Assembly: GCA_004431415.1 (NCBI GenBank)
Contig: QPMI01000027.1
Coordinates: 44,153 to 108,152, forward strand
Direction: 5' to 3'
DNA length: 64,000 bases
DNA from: Cyanophora paradoxa
Lineage: Eukaryota; Glaucocystophyceae; Cyanophorales; Cyanophoraceae
Part shown: positions 52,401-62,787 of the stretch, piece by piece
How positions within the stretch are numbered: the stretch's first letter is position 1
How the letters are laid out: each line of letters opens with the position of its first letter
The notes under the pieces: model-generated
Databases searched by the model: none
What the model was told of the DNA's origin: nothing
What the model saw: only the letters and a program-made list of their open reading frames with translations
Translations under genes and position numbers: made by a program

Positions 52401-53091
52401 CCAAAACCGGGGGCTGACGCTGTGACGGGCGCGCGGAGCGCATGCAGCGGCCTTTCATAGCCATCGTGGCACTGCGTGGCAGCGGCCTGCAGCGGCCTTT
52501 CATAGCCATTAGTCGAGAACTGCGACAGGAAGCGTGGCACTGCGACATGTTTATTGAGGTTTTAATTTGTACCAAGCTCTCGACCTAGTATGTTGACATA
52601 CTATGATACTTGCAAGGATGGCTATGTATTGCAAGGATGAGTGCAAGCTTACTTGTCGGATGTCGACATACTTGCAAGCTTAAGGGGCCCGCGGCCGGGC
52701 CTAGGCCTGGCCATGGGTTCGGCGCGGGCTTTAGATCTTGATCATCATCTGATTATCGATATCTTGTAATATTCAATGATTGATTGATCTTGAACTGCCG
52801 CAGTGCGTGATAAATAAGCTTTAAAGCTTCAAACTTCAACGCTTCAACGCTGCGCTCAGCGGCCCGGCGGCTGATTTTTTGTATCATGATCATTTACTCA
52901 TGATCATGATCAGGATCATGATCACTCACTCAGTGAACATGAAACGCCTGCCGTTGATCCCTCAATGCCGCCTATTCAATGATTGCCGCAACTTGCCGCG
53001 AGTTCTGAGTTGCCGCGAGTTGCCGCGATAAATCGCGGATAATTGGATTGCCGCGATTTCTCGCGGAAACCGCAAGTTGCCGCGGGATGCC

Positions 53092-53160
53092 GCGGGATGC
53101 CGCGGGATGCCGCGGGATGCCGCGGGATGCCGCGGATGCCGCGGAATGCCGCGAGTTGCC
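53092..53160. repeat. 11-bp minisatellite GATGCCGCGGG in the element centre
   Basis: Around six units of GATGCCGCGG(G) in series, flanked by looser GTTGCCGCGA variants from 52985 to 53220. It encodes nothing supportable; the MPRDAAGCRG frames on both strands are products of the repeat. Confidence 0.85.
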
Positions 53161-53939
53161 GCGAGATGCCGCGAAGAGCCGCGAATCATTCGATTGGCGC
53201 GAGATGCCGCAAAATACCGCGGCGATTTTAAGCAATTGCAATGCCGGGAAATACCCAAATAGCGCATGCATGATATTGTATTAATTATACATCATTGAAT
53301 AATTTCATCATGATCATGATCATCGGATTATAATCATTGAATCGGACTCTCCGGGATATCCATCATCGGATCAATATATTAATCACTTGAATCATTGAAT
53401 GGTCAGACTCTGAGAACTATAGCTATAGCTAGTGCCGCAGTGCACGTACGCGTGTTCTTGATCATGATGTAAAACTTGAATTCGAAACAGCTGAAGCCTT
53501 GAAGTGAGCTTCATGATCGATATCAGGCTTGAAAATCTGAAAACATGTACAGCTAATCATGAGCTGTCATGATCATGATCAGCCGCTGATCATGAGCTGG
53601 GCAGCAGTGTACGTACAGCTGTACAGGCGCTGGCCATGGCTGTACAGCCTGGCAGCTCTTTCACTGATCATGATCATGATCATGACTCGCGTGAAGATCA
53701 CGTCACGGCGTGTACCTAGGAATTATTAACTCGCCGACTCGGCGAGTCGACAGCCCGGGCCCGCGCATGCCAGGCCCTACTGACATTTAAGACGTGCGGG
53801 CCCTGGATCATCGATATTGGTTACTTCGACGGCGAGCTCGACTCGGCGAGATTCAATTTACCGACCGTAGTGCTAGCGCGACCGTCGGACCACTACAATT
53901 TATGTTCTCACACGCACACGTGCAGCGTCAGTCCCGGTT

Positions 53940-55075
53940 TTGGGGGCGCCCAAACCAGGGCGGGGGGCGGGGTCCCTGCGGAAACCGCGTTCAGCGCCGC
54001 CTCCCAAGCGATTCGGCAGCCCTCCGGGCGCGTTACTAGGGCCCCGCCAGGCAGCGCCAGGGCCGGGGGCGGGGGCCGGGCCCCGTACCGGGGTACGTGG
54101 TTGGCGGGGCGACGGAGAGCCGGGGTGTGGGCGGGGCCCTGCGGGAGCAGCGTTCAGCGCCGCCTCCCAAGCGATTCGGCGGCCACCGGGCGCGGCACTA
54201 AGGCCCGCCCGGCAGAGCCAGGGCCGGGGCGCGGGCCGGGCCTCGTACCGGGGTACGTGGTTGGCGGGGGGCGGGGGCGGGGGCGGGGGCCCTGCGGAGC
54301 AGCGTTCAGCGCCGCCTCCCAAGCGATTCGGCAGCCCTACGGGCGCGATATTAGGGCCCTCCAGGCATCGCCAGGGCCGGGGCGCGGGCCGGGCCTCGTA
54401 CCGGGGTACGTGGTTGGCGGGGCGACGGAGAGCCGGGGTGTGGGGCGGGGCCCTACGGGAGCAGCGTTCAGCGCCGCCTCCAAATCGATTTGGCGGCCGT
54501 CTGGGCGCGGTACTAGGGCCCCGCCTGGCAGAGCCAGGGCCGGGGGCGCGGGCCGGGCTCGCACCGGGGTACGTGGTTGGCGGGGGGCGGGGAGGCGGGG
54601 GCGGGGCCTGCGGAAGCAGCGTTCAGCGCCGTCTCCCAAGCGATTCGGCGGCCGTCTGGGCGCGGTTCTAGGACCCGCCAGGCAGAACCAGGGCCGGGGG
54701 CGCGGCCGGGCCTCGTACCGGGTACGTGGTTGGCGGGGGGCGGGAGGCGGGGCGGGGTCCCTGCGGGAGCAGCGTTCAGCGCCGCCTCCCAAGCGATTCG
54801 GCGGCCTCCGGGCGCGGCACTAGAGCCCCGCCGGCAGAGCCAGGGCCGGGGGCGCGGGCCGGGCCTCGTACCGGGGTACGTGGTTGGCGGGGCGACGGAG
54901 AGCCGGGGTGTGGGCGGGGGCCCTGCGGGAGCAGCGTTCAGCGCCGTCTCCCAAGCGATTCGGCGGCCCACCGGGCGCGGCACTAAGGCCCCGCCCGGCA
55001 GAGCCAGGGCCGGGGGCGCGGGCCGGGCCTCGTACCGGGTACGTGGTTGGCGGGCGGCGGGGGGCGGATCCCTGC
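53940..55075. repeat. ~155-bp minisatellite, right arm (7 units)
   Basis: The phrase GTTCAGCGCCGCCTCCCAAG begins units at 53989, 54152, 54304, 54466, 54621, 54774 and 54936, spaced 152-163 bases. Some units have GTCTCC for CCTCC and carry small G-run differences. It is the inverted counterpart of the three units in the left arm. Confidence 0.9.
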
Positions 55076-56521
55076 GCGAGCGGCGTCCAGCGTGGCTGAC
55101 GCCACGCTCAAAAAGACCCTCCGATTGAATATCAAAGAGCGGGCAAAGGCGGCTGGCCGCGCACCGCGGATACGTGGTTGTGGCGAAGCGCGCGCGCGCA
55201 GGGCATGGAGGCGGCATGCTGCAGCTCGTCGGCGATCCTGGCTCTGACTGCGCAAGACGCCAGCAGCCATTGAGTCCATGCGTCGACGGCGAGGTGCCCC
55301 CAGAGCACGCGCGGTAACGGAGATCGCCCTGCGCAAATGAGCGCGGGCAGGCCGCGGTCGGCGCTCGGCGCAGGGGGCGGCGCGGGCGTGTGCAGACCTC
55401 AGCGCCGGCTTTTCGGCTCGTGATGGAGCGCGCACGGGATCGCGTTGACATGCGGCGGCGGCGCGAGGGCGACGAACCGCCAGATGCGCCGCGCCGGATC
55501 GCCCGCGGTGAGCGAACCGAGCACGATGCAAAGTGAGCCACGGACCTATAGCAGTAGCTGTACATGTGCCGCGATGTGCGGCGTGTACTGCGGCGGCGAG
55601 CGGGGCCAGATGGAGGCGCCAGATATAGCGGCGGCGCCTGGGAGTGCGACGCGCTCGAGCGTTTCGCACACCGGGCGATGTGTGGCTGGAGCTGGTGCCT
55701 CGTAACGCTGTCCCCCCGGTTTGGGCAGCCCCAAAACCGGCGCTGGCGCGGCGGCGGCAGCGCGGAGGACCCGAAGCGGTACACAGCGCAATCGTTGCGC
55801 TGTACCGCGCATGCATAACGCGACCAGAGCGCTAGCAGCGCGGACTGCATGACGGAATCGCTGTCCCCCCTCCGCAAGCGGCGCGCGGGACCTTGGCGCG
55901 CGGGCGCGCAGCGGGGATCCGCTAGCAAAAAGGACCTATGCGCGCCGATTCCCTAGCACTCGTGTAGCTGTCTTGCCGATCCCGCGCCGCGAATCCCGCG
56001 CCCGCAGTGGTCGAAAACCGATGGTGACGGGGCTAGACGCCGCCTAATGTATCGTGTTCAGTAGCATGCAACCTCCATTACTGCTATCTGTCGCCTAGCC
56101 CGCTGCCCCCCTCGCTGCGCCATCACACAACACATAATTCCCAACCCAATTGCTGTATTAATTTTGGACCAGAATGCGCTCCTAGATCCCTAGCACTATA
56201 TACCACTCATGATCTCAGAATTCGAAGTTCGGCCGCGCGGAATTCGGAATTCGCGCTCGAGCGCCGAGCTTGCCCTGCGGCCAGCCGCTAGCTAGCTATA
56301 GTATATAGGTGGGCTCTTGCCAAGGGTCGAGCTCTCGAGCTTGCCCCTTCGCTGTCAATGCATTGTTAACCCTCGGAGGTTGATGAGTCACGCGTTGCGG
56401 AGGTTGCATTGTTATATTGCATTCGGGGAGGCAGGGGGACTAACACGTCCAATGTACCCCCCGGGGGCCTCCCGGCCTCTAACTAGGCTCGGACTCTAAC
56501 TGAATGCTGTACCCCCTGCGG

Positions 56522-57839
56522 TTACTGCCCGAGCCTAGCGAACTTGCGTAACTCGGCCTCGCCCTGTACCCAGTGACTGGTGTCGTCCATCCATTCGCGT
56601 ACCTCCCTCTGACGCTTGAGTGACTCACGCTGCTCAGGTGAGGGGGAGGGGGGGCCGTAGAGGAGGGGCCGCGGCGGGGGTACCATGCCAAAGTTTGCCC
56701 ACTCGGGGGGTATACCGAATTCACCGTGATCGATTCTCTGAGGCGTGAAGTACTGGCCGTCGCTCAGCGCCAGGTGGTAGAAGGCGTTTCGCAGTCGTCT
56801 GAGGAAGCGGGGCTGCACAGTCTGCGGGTCAAGGCTCTCGAAGCGCCACGGTGCCACAAAGTCAATGATACGCTCCTGCACCCGCGCGGGCAGAGCGAGG
56901 ATCTGGCTCTTGCGGTTCGCAAAGGCCATCCACAGTGCTTGTAGGTCCGCCCAATCGCCGTTCAGATCCCTGCGTTCTCGCCTGCCATGATTGCGTGGAT
57001 TGATCGTCATACCCATGAAACGTGCTGCGCCGATGGTGTTTTGATCTGGAAACTCTTGATCGTCGTTAAACTTATCTCGTATCCAGCGCACGAGGTACAG
57101 CACGCGTTCCATAAAGTTCTCCCGGGCGATCCGCTCCCGAATCGGGGCCCATCGCCCATCGCCGCCGGTGCAGATCGGATTGTGCGTCGTCCAAGTCCAC
57201 GGTCCGCTGTAGGATCTCACCGATGATGGGGCCGTTGTTGTACAGCACGTCGGACTCGCGTGTCCGCGCCATGCTCGCGGCTCGCTGAGAATATCTACCC
57301 GTACCCCCTATCACGTCCACCTCCACGTCAGGCGATTGTTCTCGAAAACGGGGTACGCCTCCTCCTCTGGGGGTATAGTGCCGACCTTTGCCTCACCCGG
57401 CAGACGGTTTCGATCGTCCTGCAGCCAGTCGCGCAGTCGCTTGCGCTCGTTGATGGGGGGCCTCGAGTCAAAGGGGGATACGTAGGCGGGGGCGGGGGTG
57501 GGGCGGGCGGAAGCTCTTGCCAGCTCCGGGGTACGAGCTCGCGTGGAATCTCGAGCTCTGTGTACCGTGAGCCGTCGTACTGTCGGACACCGCCTTCGCC
57601 TGTACGCATGTACCACTGTATCTCATTTCGAAGCCCATTGATCACATCGCCTTCGCGCCGTCTCTACCTGCGAGTAAGAAGTTCATGATCTTCAATCTGG
57701 CCTCGTTCGGCAGACGGGCCACGCGGCTTCTAGGCGACATCAGCGCCACGTACAGGGACGTAAGCACACTGCTGAAGTCCCAGTTCCGATCATAGGATGG
57801 GGGGCGAGCCTCACGGTATCCGCAGCCCCTGGGCTGCAA
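56522..57839 (-). CDS. Unrecognised protein of the virus-like region
   Basis: Three minus-strand frames read as one protein: SYDRNWDFSSVLTSLYVALM with RLPNEARLKIMNFLLAG (57650-57800), then INGLRNEIQWYMRTGEGGVR and YTELEIPRELVPRSW (57500-57640), RPPINERKRLRDWLQDD (57400-57475), GPIIGEILQRTVDLDDAQ and ERIARENFMERVLYLVRWIR (57060-57240), FNDDQEFPDQNTIGAARFMG, VQERIIDFVAPWRFESLDP and FLRRLRNAFYHLALSDGQYF (56730-56890), ending VQGEAELRKFARLGQ at 56522. Frames change at about 57480 and 57220, by short introns or by base errors. I recognise no family. Composition is less GC-extreme than in the host genes, and the neighbours are virus-type replication proteins, so it may come from the same mobile element. 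Confidence 0.5.
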
Positions 57840-58061
57840 CAGGGGCTAGCCCCTCAGCGGAAAGGACGACGTTCCTATCCGATTTCGCATCCCCTCCTTG
57901 AACTTATCTCGTATCCAATGGGCCAGGCCCTAACGCGAGTCAGGAACTCTTCGGGGCTCGAATCTTCGTCCATCTGCGGGACCGGGCTCGAATCTTCGTC
58001 ATCCGACATTTGCAATTGCACACAACGAGAAATTCTAAACGCTACTGCGAGGCTACGAGCT

Positions 58062-58630
58062 ATGGACCTACAACAGGGGAGCGCGGCGTGGCACGCTGCG
58101 CGCCGCGAAAAGCTAACCGCCTCGAACTTTGCCGCCGCGTGCGGCATCAACCCGTGGAAATCCAGGGCCCGCCTCTGGCGGAGCTGAGCGGGATCGCGGA
58201 GGAAAACAACTTTGACAACCCTGCCCTAACCTACGGGCACGACTACGAGCCCCTCGCGGTCTCTATCTACAAGGCACTGAACGATAACGTGGACATTCAA
58301 CACACTGGACTGCACGAACACAAAGAAATGCCGTTCCTCGCCGGGAGCCCCGACGGACTGATAGGAAATGATAGGATTTTAGAGGTGAAATGCCCTTACA
58401 AGGGCGAACTTTACGATAGCGTTCCTACCTATTACATGACTCAACTTCAGGGCCTGCTGGACATAACGGGCCGCGACTGGGCCGAACTTTTCTGTTTCAC
58501 GCCTCTGCGCGTGCAAACGTGGTACGTCAGACGGGACGAGAGGTACATCGAGCTCATGCGGCGGTGCTTACATCTATTTTGGATGCACGTGAAGGCTGGA
58601 ACTCCGCCCGAGCCTACAGCGATCGAATGA
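58062..58630 (+). CDS. YqaJ/lambda-exonuclease-like nuclease, one frameshift
   Basis: A PD-(D/E)XK exonuclease of the YqaJ viral-recombinase family, which resects double-stranded DNA ends in phage and viral recombination. The N-terminal signature is SAAWHAARREKLTASNFAAA followed by CGINPWKSRARLWR (58077-58180). Then, in the next frame, ELSGIAEENNFDNPALTYG, DYEPLAVSIYKAL, the catalytic PFLAGSPDGLIG (Asp 58351-58353) and ILEVKCP (Glu 58382-58384, Lys 58388-58390), and YYMTQLQGLLDITGRDWAEL with FTPLRVQTWYVRRDERYI; stop near 58630. One base is missing at a G run (about 58178). The break may be an inactivating mutation or a consensus error of the kind seen elsewhere in this window. The gene ends 60 bases before the hairpin array. 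Confidence 0.85.
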
Positions 58631-58693
58631 AGTCAGAGAACCTCAGCGAGGAGCAGGCGGCGCTGCGCGAGTTTAAGTCGTACGCCTCCTCTA

Positions 58694-59014
58694 GTGTCCC
58701 GACCCTCTCAGATATTAATTTAAAGATCTGGGAGGGTCGGGACACGTCTCTTGGTCAGACTACTTATGTACGCCCTCCTCTAGTGTCTCGACCCTCTCAG
58801 ATATTAATTTAAAGATCTGGAGGGTCGGGACACGTCTCTTGGTCAGACTACTTATGTACGCCCTCCTCTAGTGTCTCGACCCTCTCAGATATTAATTTAA
58901 AGATCTGGGAGGGTCGGGACACGTCTCTTGGTCAGACTACTTATGTACGCCTCCCTCCTCTAGTGTCCGGACCTTTCCAATAATCTATAAAGAAAGTAGG
59001 GAGGGTCCGGACAC
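58694..59014. repeat. Four-unit array of ~50-bp hairpins, period ~89
   Basis: Near-perfect palindromes lie at 58694-58745, 58783-58833, 58871-58922 and 58963-59014. The first three have arms GTGTC(C/T)CGACCCTCTCAGAT and a TTAATTTAA centre. The fourth keeps GTGTCCGGACC/GGTCCGGACAC outer arms but has a different centre. The spacers (TCTCTTGGTCAGACTACTTA) are also repeated. Confidence 0.93.
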
Positions 59015-59306
59015 GTCTCTTGGTCGGACTCACCGTAGCTTGGTGTAGCTCAGGCCCAGGCGGGAAGGCGAGTCTGCAATGAATCAGACCCACAGGATTT
59101 GGTTGAGCTGCTCTTTGCAGGGGGCAGGAAGGCGGCCGCAGAGGGCTAGGGAGACTAGATCTAATTAGTAATCCCACACCGCGCATGTGCAAGCGACAGA
59201 GAACGAAGTGAGTAAATGCAGATCGATGATACGGCAATCATGAGTTGTTCAGAAAAGGTCGGGACACATAGAGAGTGCATGCCCTCACTCTCGTCCGCCC
59301 TCGCAA

Positions 59307-62300
59307 TGTCCCGACCCTCCCAGATCTTTAAATTAATATCTCAAAAGGTCGAGACATTCATTGATCATATGCATGACGTCACTTGAATTCGCACGTTCGT
59401 ATTTACACACTGGCACGCGCATCCCGTTCGCGAAGTCCACACTGTGACATCCGACAATCACACGCGCCTGTGAATGAGAGCATAGCAGTCGGAGAAAACG
59501 TTGTAAACCTCTGGAAGCTTGGCGCCATGCCTGCCCTTGCCTGCTTAGCCTGGCGCTCTACTGCGTCGTCGAGCATGTCTTCCTCCCACGTGATGTAGCG
59601 TCGCTTTCGGCTGCCCATTTGCCCTCCGTCCGCGTCGGAGAAAGCGCGTCTCACTCCGAGGTACTTCTCCAGCAGGTACTTGATGACTTGCCAAGACTGC
59701 TGCGAGAGCCGCTTCTTCTCACCGTCCGCTGCATCGAAGCGGGGCGCGCGCTCGTCCAGACTCTGCAGAGCCGCGTACGCCTCCCGACCCTCCGGCGACG
59801 CCAGGGCCGCGTAGGCTTCGTCCGACCACAGAGCACGCCCCGCGAGCTTTCCATACCCCGCCAGCCGAAGAGTTTCTTGAACAGCGCGACGACCTTCGAT
59901 ACCTTGAGGCGCTCAGCAGTAGGCACGATCTCGGCAACGTCCGCGCCATGCTTCAGCACCAGCGTGACCACGGCAGTGAGCGGGATGGAGTAGAACGAAT
60001 CCCACATCCAGGCGACGTCTCCTTCGGTCAGCTCGCTCGGATCCTTGGCCAGGAACGCGGCGATCGACGTGCGAGCAAGCGAAGCAACCTTCTCGATGTC
60101 CAGCTTAGCGAGAGACTCGCGGGACTGCCTCCAGGCCAGCACCGTGCTCCACAGATCGACGGGCTCCAGCGCGCCCGCCTCCAGCACGCTCCTGATCTCG
60201 CGCAGCCGCTGCTCCTTCTCCTGCTTCGGTCCGCTCGGGTTTTGATCCTCCGTGACTTGCACGTTCATCAGCGCGCAGGTCGACATCAGCCGCAGGCGCG
60301 CTGCCACTGCGAGGCGCCGAGTGGGCATGCCGGCGCGGCGGCTCCCGCGGTGGCTAGCCTTCAGGTCCAGGTAGCGCTGCATGTCGTCCGAGCTCTCGTC
60401 GTCGTCGCTCTCACGCCAGTGCGCAGCCGCCGCGCCGACCGCAACCGAGGCGTCCGGTTCTTGCGCACGGCGACGAGCAGGTGCTCCCGTCGGGCGTGCT
60501 GCGTTTGCGCAGCCTTCTGACTCGAAACAGCAGCTGCACGATGTCGTCCGCCTCCAGCTGCGCGGCTCCGCCTGGAACACGCCGTAGACCTTGTCAAAGT
60601 GCGCGTCCGAAAAGTCCACGCCTGCCCGAGCGCGGAAGTTGCGATGAGCACGTCGCAGGCCTTGTACGCGCCCTCCTCAGACACATCGATCGACACGATG
60701 CGCACTGGGCCTCGTTCGTGAAGCGCACGCTCTTCTCCTTGGCCTGCCCAACGATGAGCCGATCGTGAACGGTGCGCCGCTGCCGTCCTCGGGCCCTGCC
60801 TCGAGCTGAGTCACGTACTGAGCGCCGCCCAGGCTGAGCTGCTCCAGCGCCTGCTTCGCAATCTTCTCCTGCAGCTCGATCGCCTTGGCCGGCGTCTCCG
60901 CGATGATCATGGCCCGCGAGCGCCCAGGTCGGCACTGCACCATGATGTCCGCCTCGACGTGCGCCGGGCTGTCTGACACGCGCATCTTCCAGTCGCAGGT
61001 GCGATGCGAGTTGTACAGGAGCCCCAGGCGCGCCCCGACCTCCTGCGCCGACTCTGCCAGGTACGCGAGATCGACCGACCGAACGAAGCCGTCCATCGCC
61101 ACGATGCGCGATGCCTTCATCACGCCGCGCCATAGGCCCACGCAGCGCGCGTTTCGAGGCACTGACCGCATACCTAGGTGCAGGCCGGTGGGCTCGAGGG
61201 TGCCGCTCGAGGTGAGGTGCTTCGTGAGGGAGGAGAGCTCGTCCAGCACGACAGTAGCGGCGCCGTCGACCAGCCCTCCCAGTCCTCGAGCACCTTGTGC
61301 AGCGAGTCCCATGTGATGACGACGCACCTGCACTCCTCATGGCGGAAGCCCACTTGCCATGCGATCCCTTTGAGCTCTCCGGTGGCTTCTTGATGTCCAT
61401 GTAAAGCACGGCGTCCTTTGACAACTCCGCAGCATCAATGCGACGCTTGAGGTCGCGGGAGAAGGCCCGGCGGCAAGTCACGAGGATCACTCGCCAGCCG
61501 CCTGCGAGGGCCGGGTCCAGGTACGCATCGATCAGCGCCTGCGTCTTCCCGTGTTGAGTCCCGAGCAGATGACGTCGACCTGCGGCTGAGCGGATCTCGG
61601 GTTCTGCTCCAGCGCCCCGAATGCGGAGGTAAGGATCTTGCACGAGAGGTGGCGTTCATCCACTGCATTGACGCAAGCCTCCAGGCCCGTCGACTCGAGC
61701 GCGATCAGGAGGGAGGGGAGGGCAATGTCGAAGGCGACAGGCTGCGAGGGATCGGTCACATAGCGGGTCTGTGCCACGCTGCCCGACTCCCCTCCGGTCC
61801 CTCCCCCTCGAGCTCGACTTCAATACCGTGCGCCTGGATGGAGATTCGAGCCGCCGGCGCCCCGGCTGACTCCCGCCCAGGACGAGGGTGATGGACCCGT
61901 CGGGCTCGACTCCAAGGTGCTGAACGCGGCGGGCGTCGTGCAGGCCAAGGTCCGCGCGCAGCTCTGCCCCGCCTTCCAGATCTCGTCCCTCACCGCCTTG
62001 TTCTTGCGCAGGCGGTCCAGGAGCCGCTCCAAGGCCGGCAGGCTTGGGCTCGAATCCAGGAGAGCGCCCGGCTCCGGGATGGGCTTAGCGCGGGGCGCCG
62101 AGCTTCTGGATGGAGTGGGGAGGAGCTCCGCTCGCGGCCCGGGCGCCGGCCCCGCAGAACGTAGCCCCCGTGCCATCCACACCGAGCTCCAGGCCGCTCG
62201 AGCTCCCAAAGAACCATGCCATGAGATCGCAAGCCTCCGGGCTCTGTAGGACGTAGGCAGCCTTGAATCCATTATCCAAGGGCGAGAGAAAGTGAAGCCT

Positions 62301-62701
62301 CCGAACTTGGTTGCAAAGGCGCAGGCTGCCGCGGTGCTCGTCTCATCCTCGGCACCCGAGAAGTGGCTGGGGGTGATGCAGGGCGGGTGGAAGACGCAGA
62401 AAGCCGTCCCCAGGGTCGGGCTGCAGGCCTTCTGGACTTCGACGAGAGGGAATCGAACGAAAAAGCTGCACTCCTGCTCGCTCAGATCTATCTGCTGTAC
62501 CCCGGCCCGGGCATACGGGCCAGGAAGGCGTCGACGTCGAGAGACACGCGTCCGTTGCCATGGTCGTCTCTCTATAGCTAGGCTTGGAAAATTCTAGATC
62601 TACTAGGCTAGTCAACGTCTGTTGGCTAGCTATAGTCGACGTCTGGACTGCTGTCTCGACCTTCTGAGATATTAATTTAAAGATCTGGGAGGGTCGGGAC
62701 A
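59307..62701. mobile_element. Possible helicase cassette bounded by inverted hairpin repeats
   Basis: The hairpin at 59307-59356 and the one at 62652-62701 are reverse complements of each other (I count one mismatch in 50 bases). They bracket the helicase-like gene 59403-62561 with little spare DNA. A further forward unit lies at 62739-62787. No clear target duplication flanks the outer ends, so calling it an element is inference from the symmetrical layout. Confidence 0.5.
59403..62561 (-). CDS. Origin-binding-protein-like DNA helicase (possible primase-helicase), frame-broken
   Basis: The C-terminal two thirds resembles the herpes-type replication-origin-binding helicases also found in giant viruses. 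The phrases are an NTP-binding region KTQALIDAYLDPALAGGWRV with ILVTCRRAFSRDLKRRIDAA (61430-61545); VVLDELSSLTKHLTSSGTL (61190-61260, Walker B-like DE); and GVMKASRIVAMDGFVRSVDL with YLAESAQEVGARLGLLYNSH (61000-61130). Then come IIAETPAKAIELQEKIAKQA, ESLAKLDIEKVASLARTSIA, YSIPLTAVVTLVLKHGADVA and a C-terminal YITWEEDMLDDAVERQAK (59530-59610). The upstream exon-free part (MATDACLS at 62561; TAFCVFHPPCITPSHFSGAE; PSLPALERLLDRLRKNKAVR) could hold a primase-like domain, but I cannot assign it. The reading frame changes several times, including inside the P-loop (GLNTG | KT near 61548) at a G run. Start and frame joins are uncertain. Confidence 0.65.
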
Positions 62702-62787
62702 GGCTCTGGTCCGTCTGGATCCGGACTGCTCAGCGGCTGTCTCGACCTTCTGAGATATTAATTTAAAGATCTGGGAGGGTCGGGACA
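62652..62787. repeat. Two hairpin units upstream of the helicase gene
   Basis: 62652-62701 and 62739-62787 each read TGTCTCGACCTTCTGAGATA ... ATCTGGGAGGGTCGGGACA. They belong to the same hairpin family as 58694-59014 and 59307-59356. Confidence 0.92.

Larger units (their letters stand above)
50845..56181. mobile_element. Fold-back element with ~1.6-kb and ~2.3-kb inverted arms
   Basis: The left arm begins GAGCGCATTCTGGTCCAAAA at 50845, and its reverse complement ends the right arm at 56181. The arms match nearly base for base through the outer ~1.1 kb and the minisatellite, and meet the unique centre near CCCCAAAACCGGG/CTGACGCTG (about 52419 and 53922). CTA flanks both outer ends, a possible 3-bp target duplication. 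The arms contain long frames (for example from 51178 plus and 55928 minus) that are merely the two copies of the same DNA, and I recognise no transposase. The centre (52420-53920) is AT-rich with TCATGATCATGATC palindromes and a GATGCCGCGGG minisatellite. The structure fits Foldback-type transposons; a local inverted duplication is the alternative. Confidence 0.75.

Noticed and set aside
53060-53220. GATGCCGCGGG series considered as a CRISPR-like array
   Set aside because: Units are contiguous with no spacers, in nuclear-type DNA. It is a simple minisatellite.
59403-62561. Helicase gene as a host gene with many introns
   Set aside because: The frame changes lie at G runs and lack consistent GT/GC-AG borders, so indels fit better than introns.
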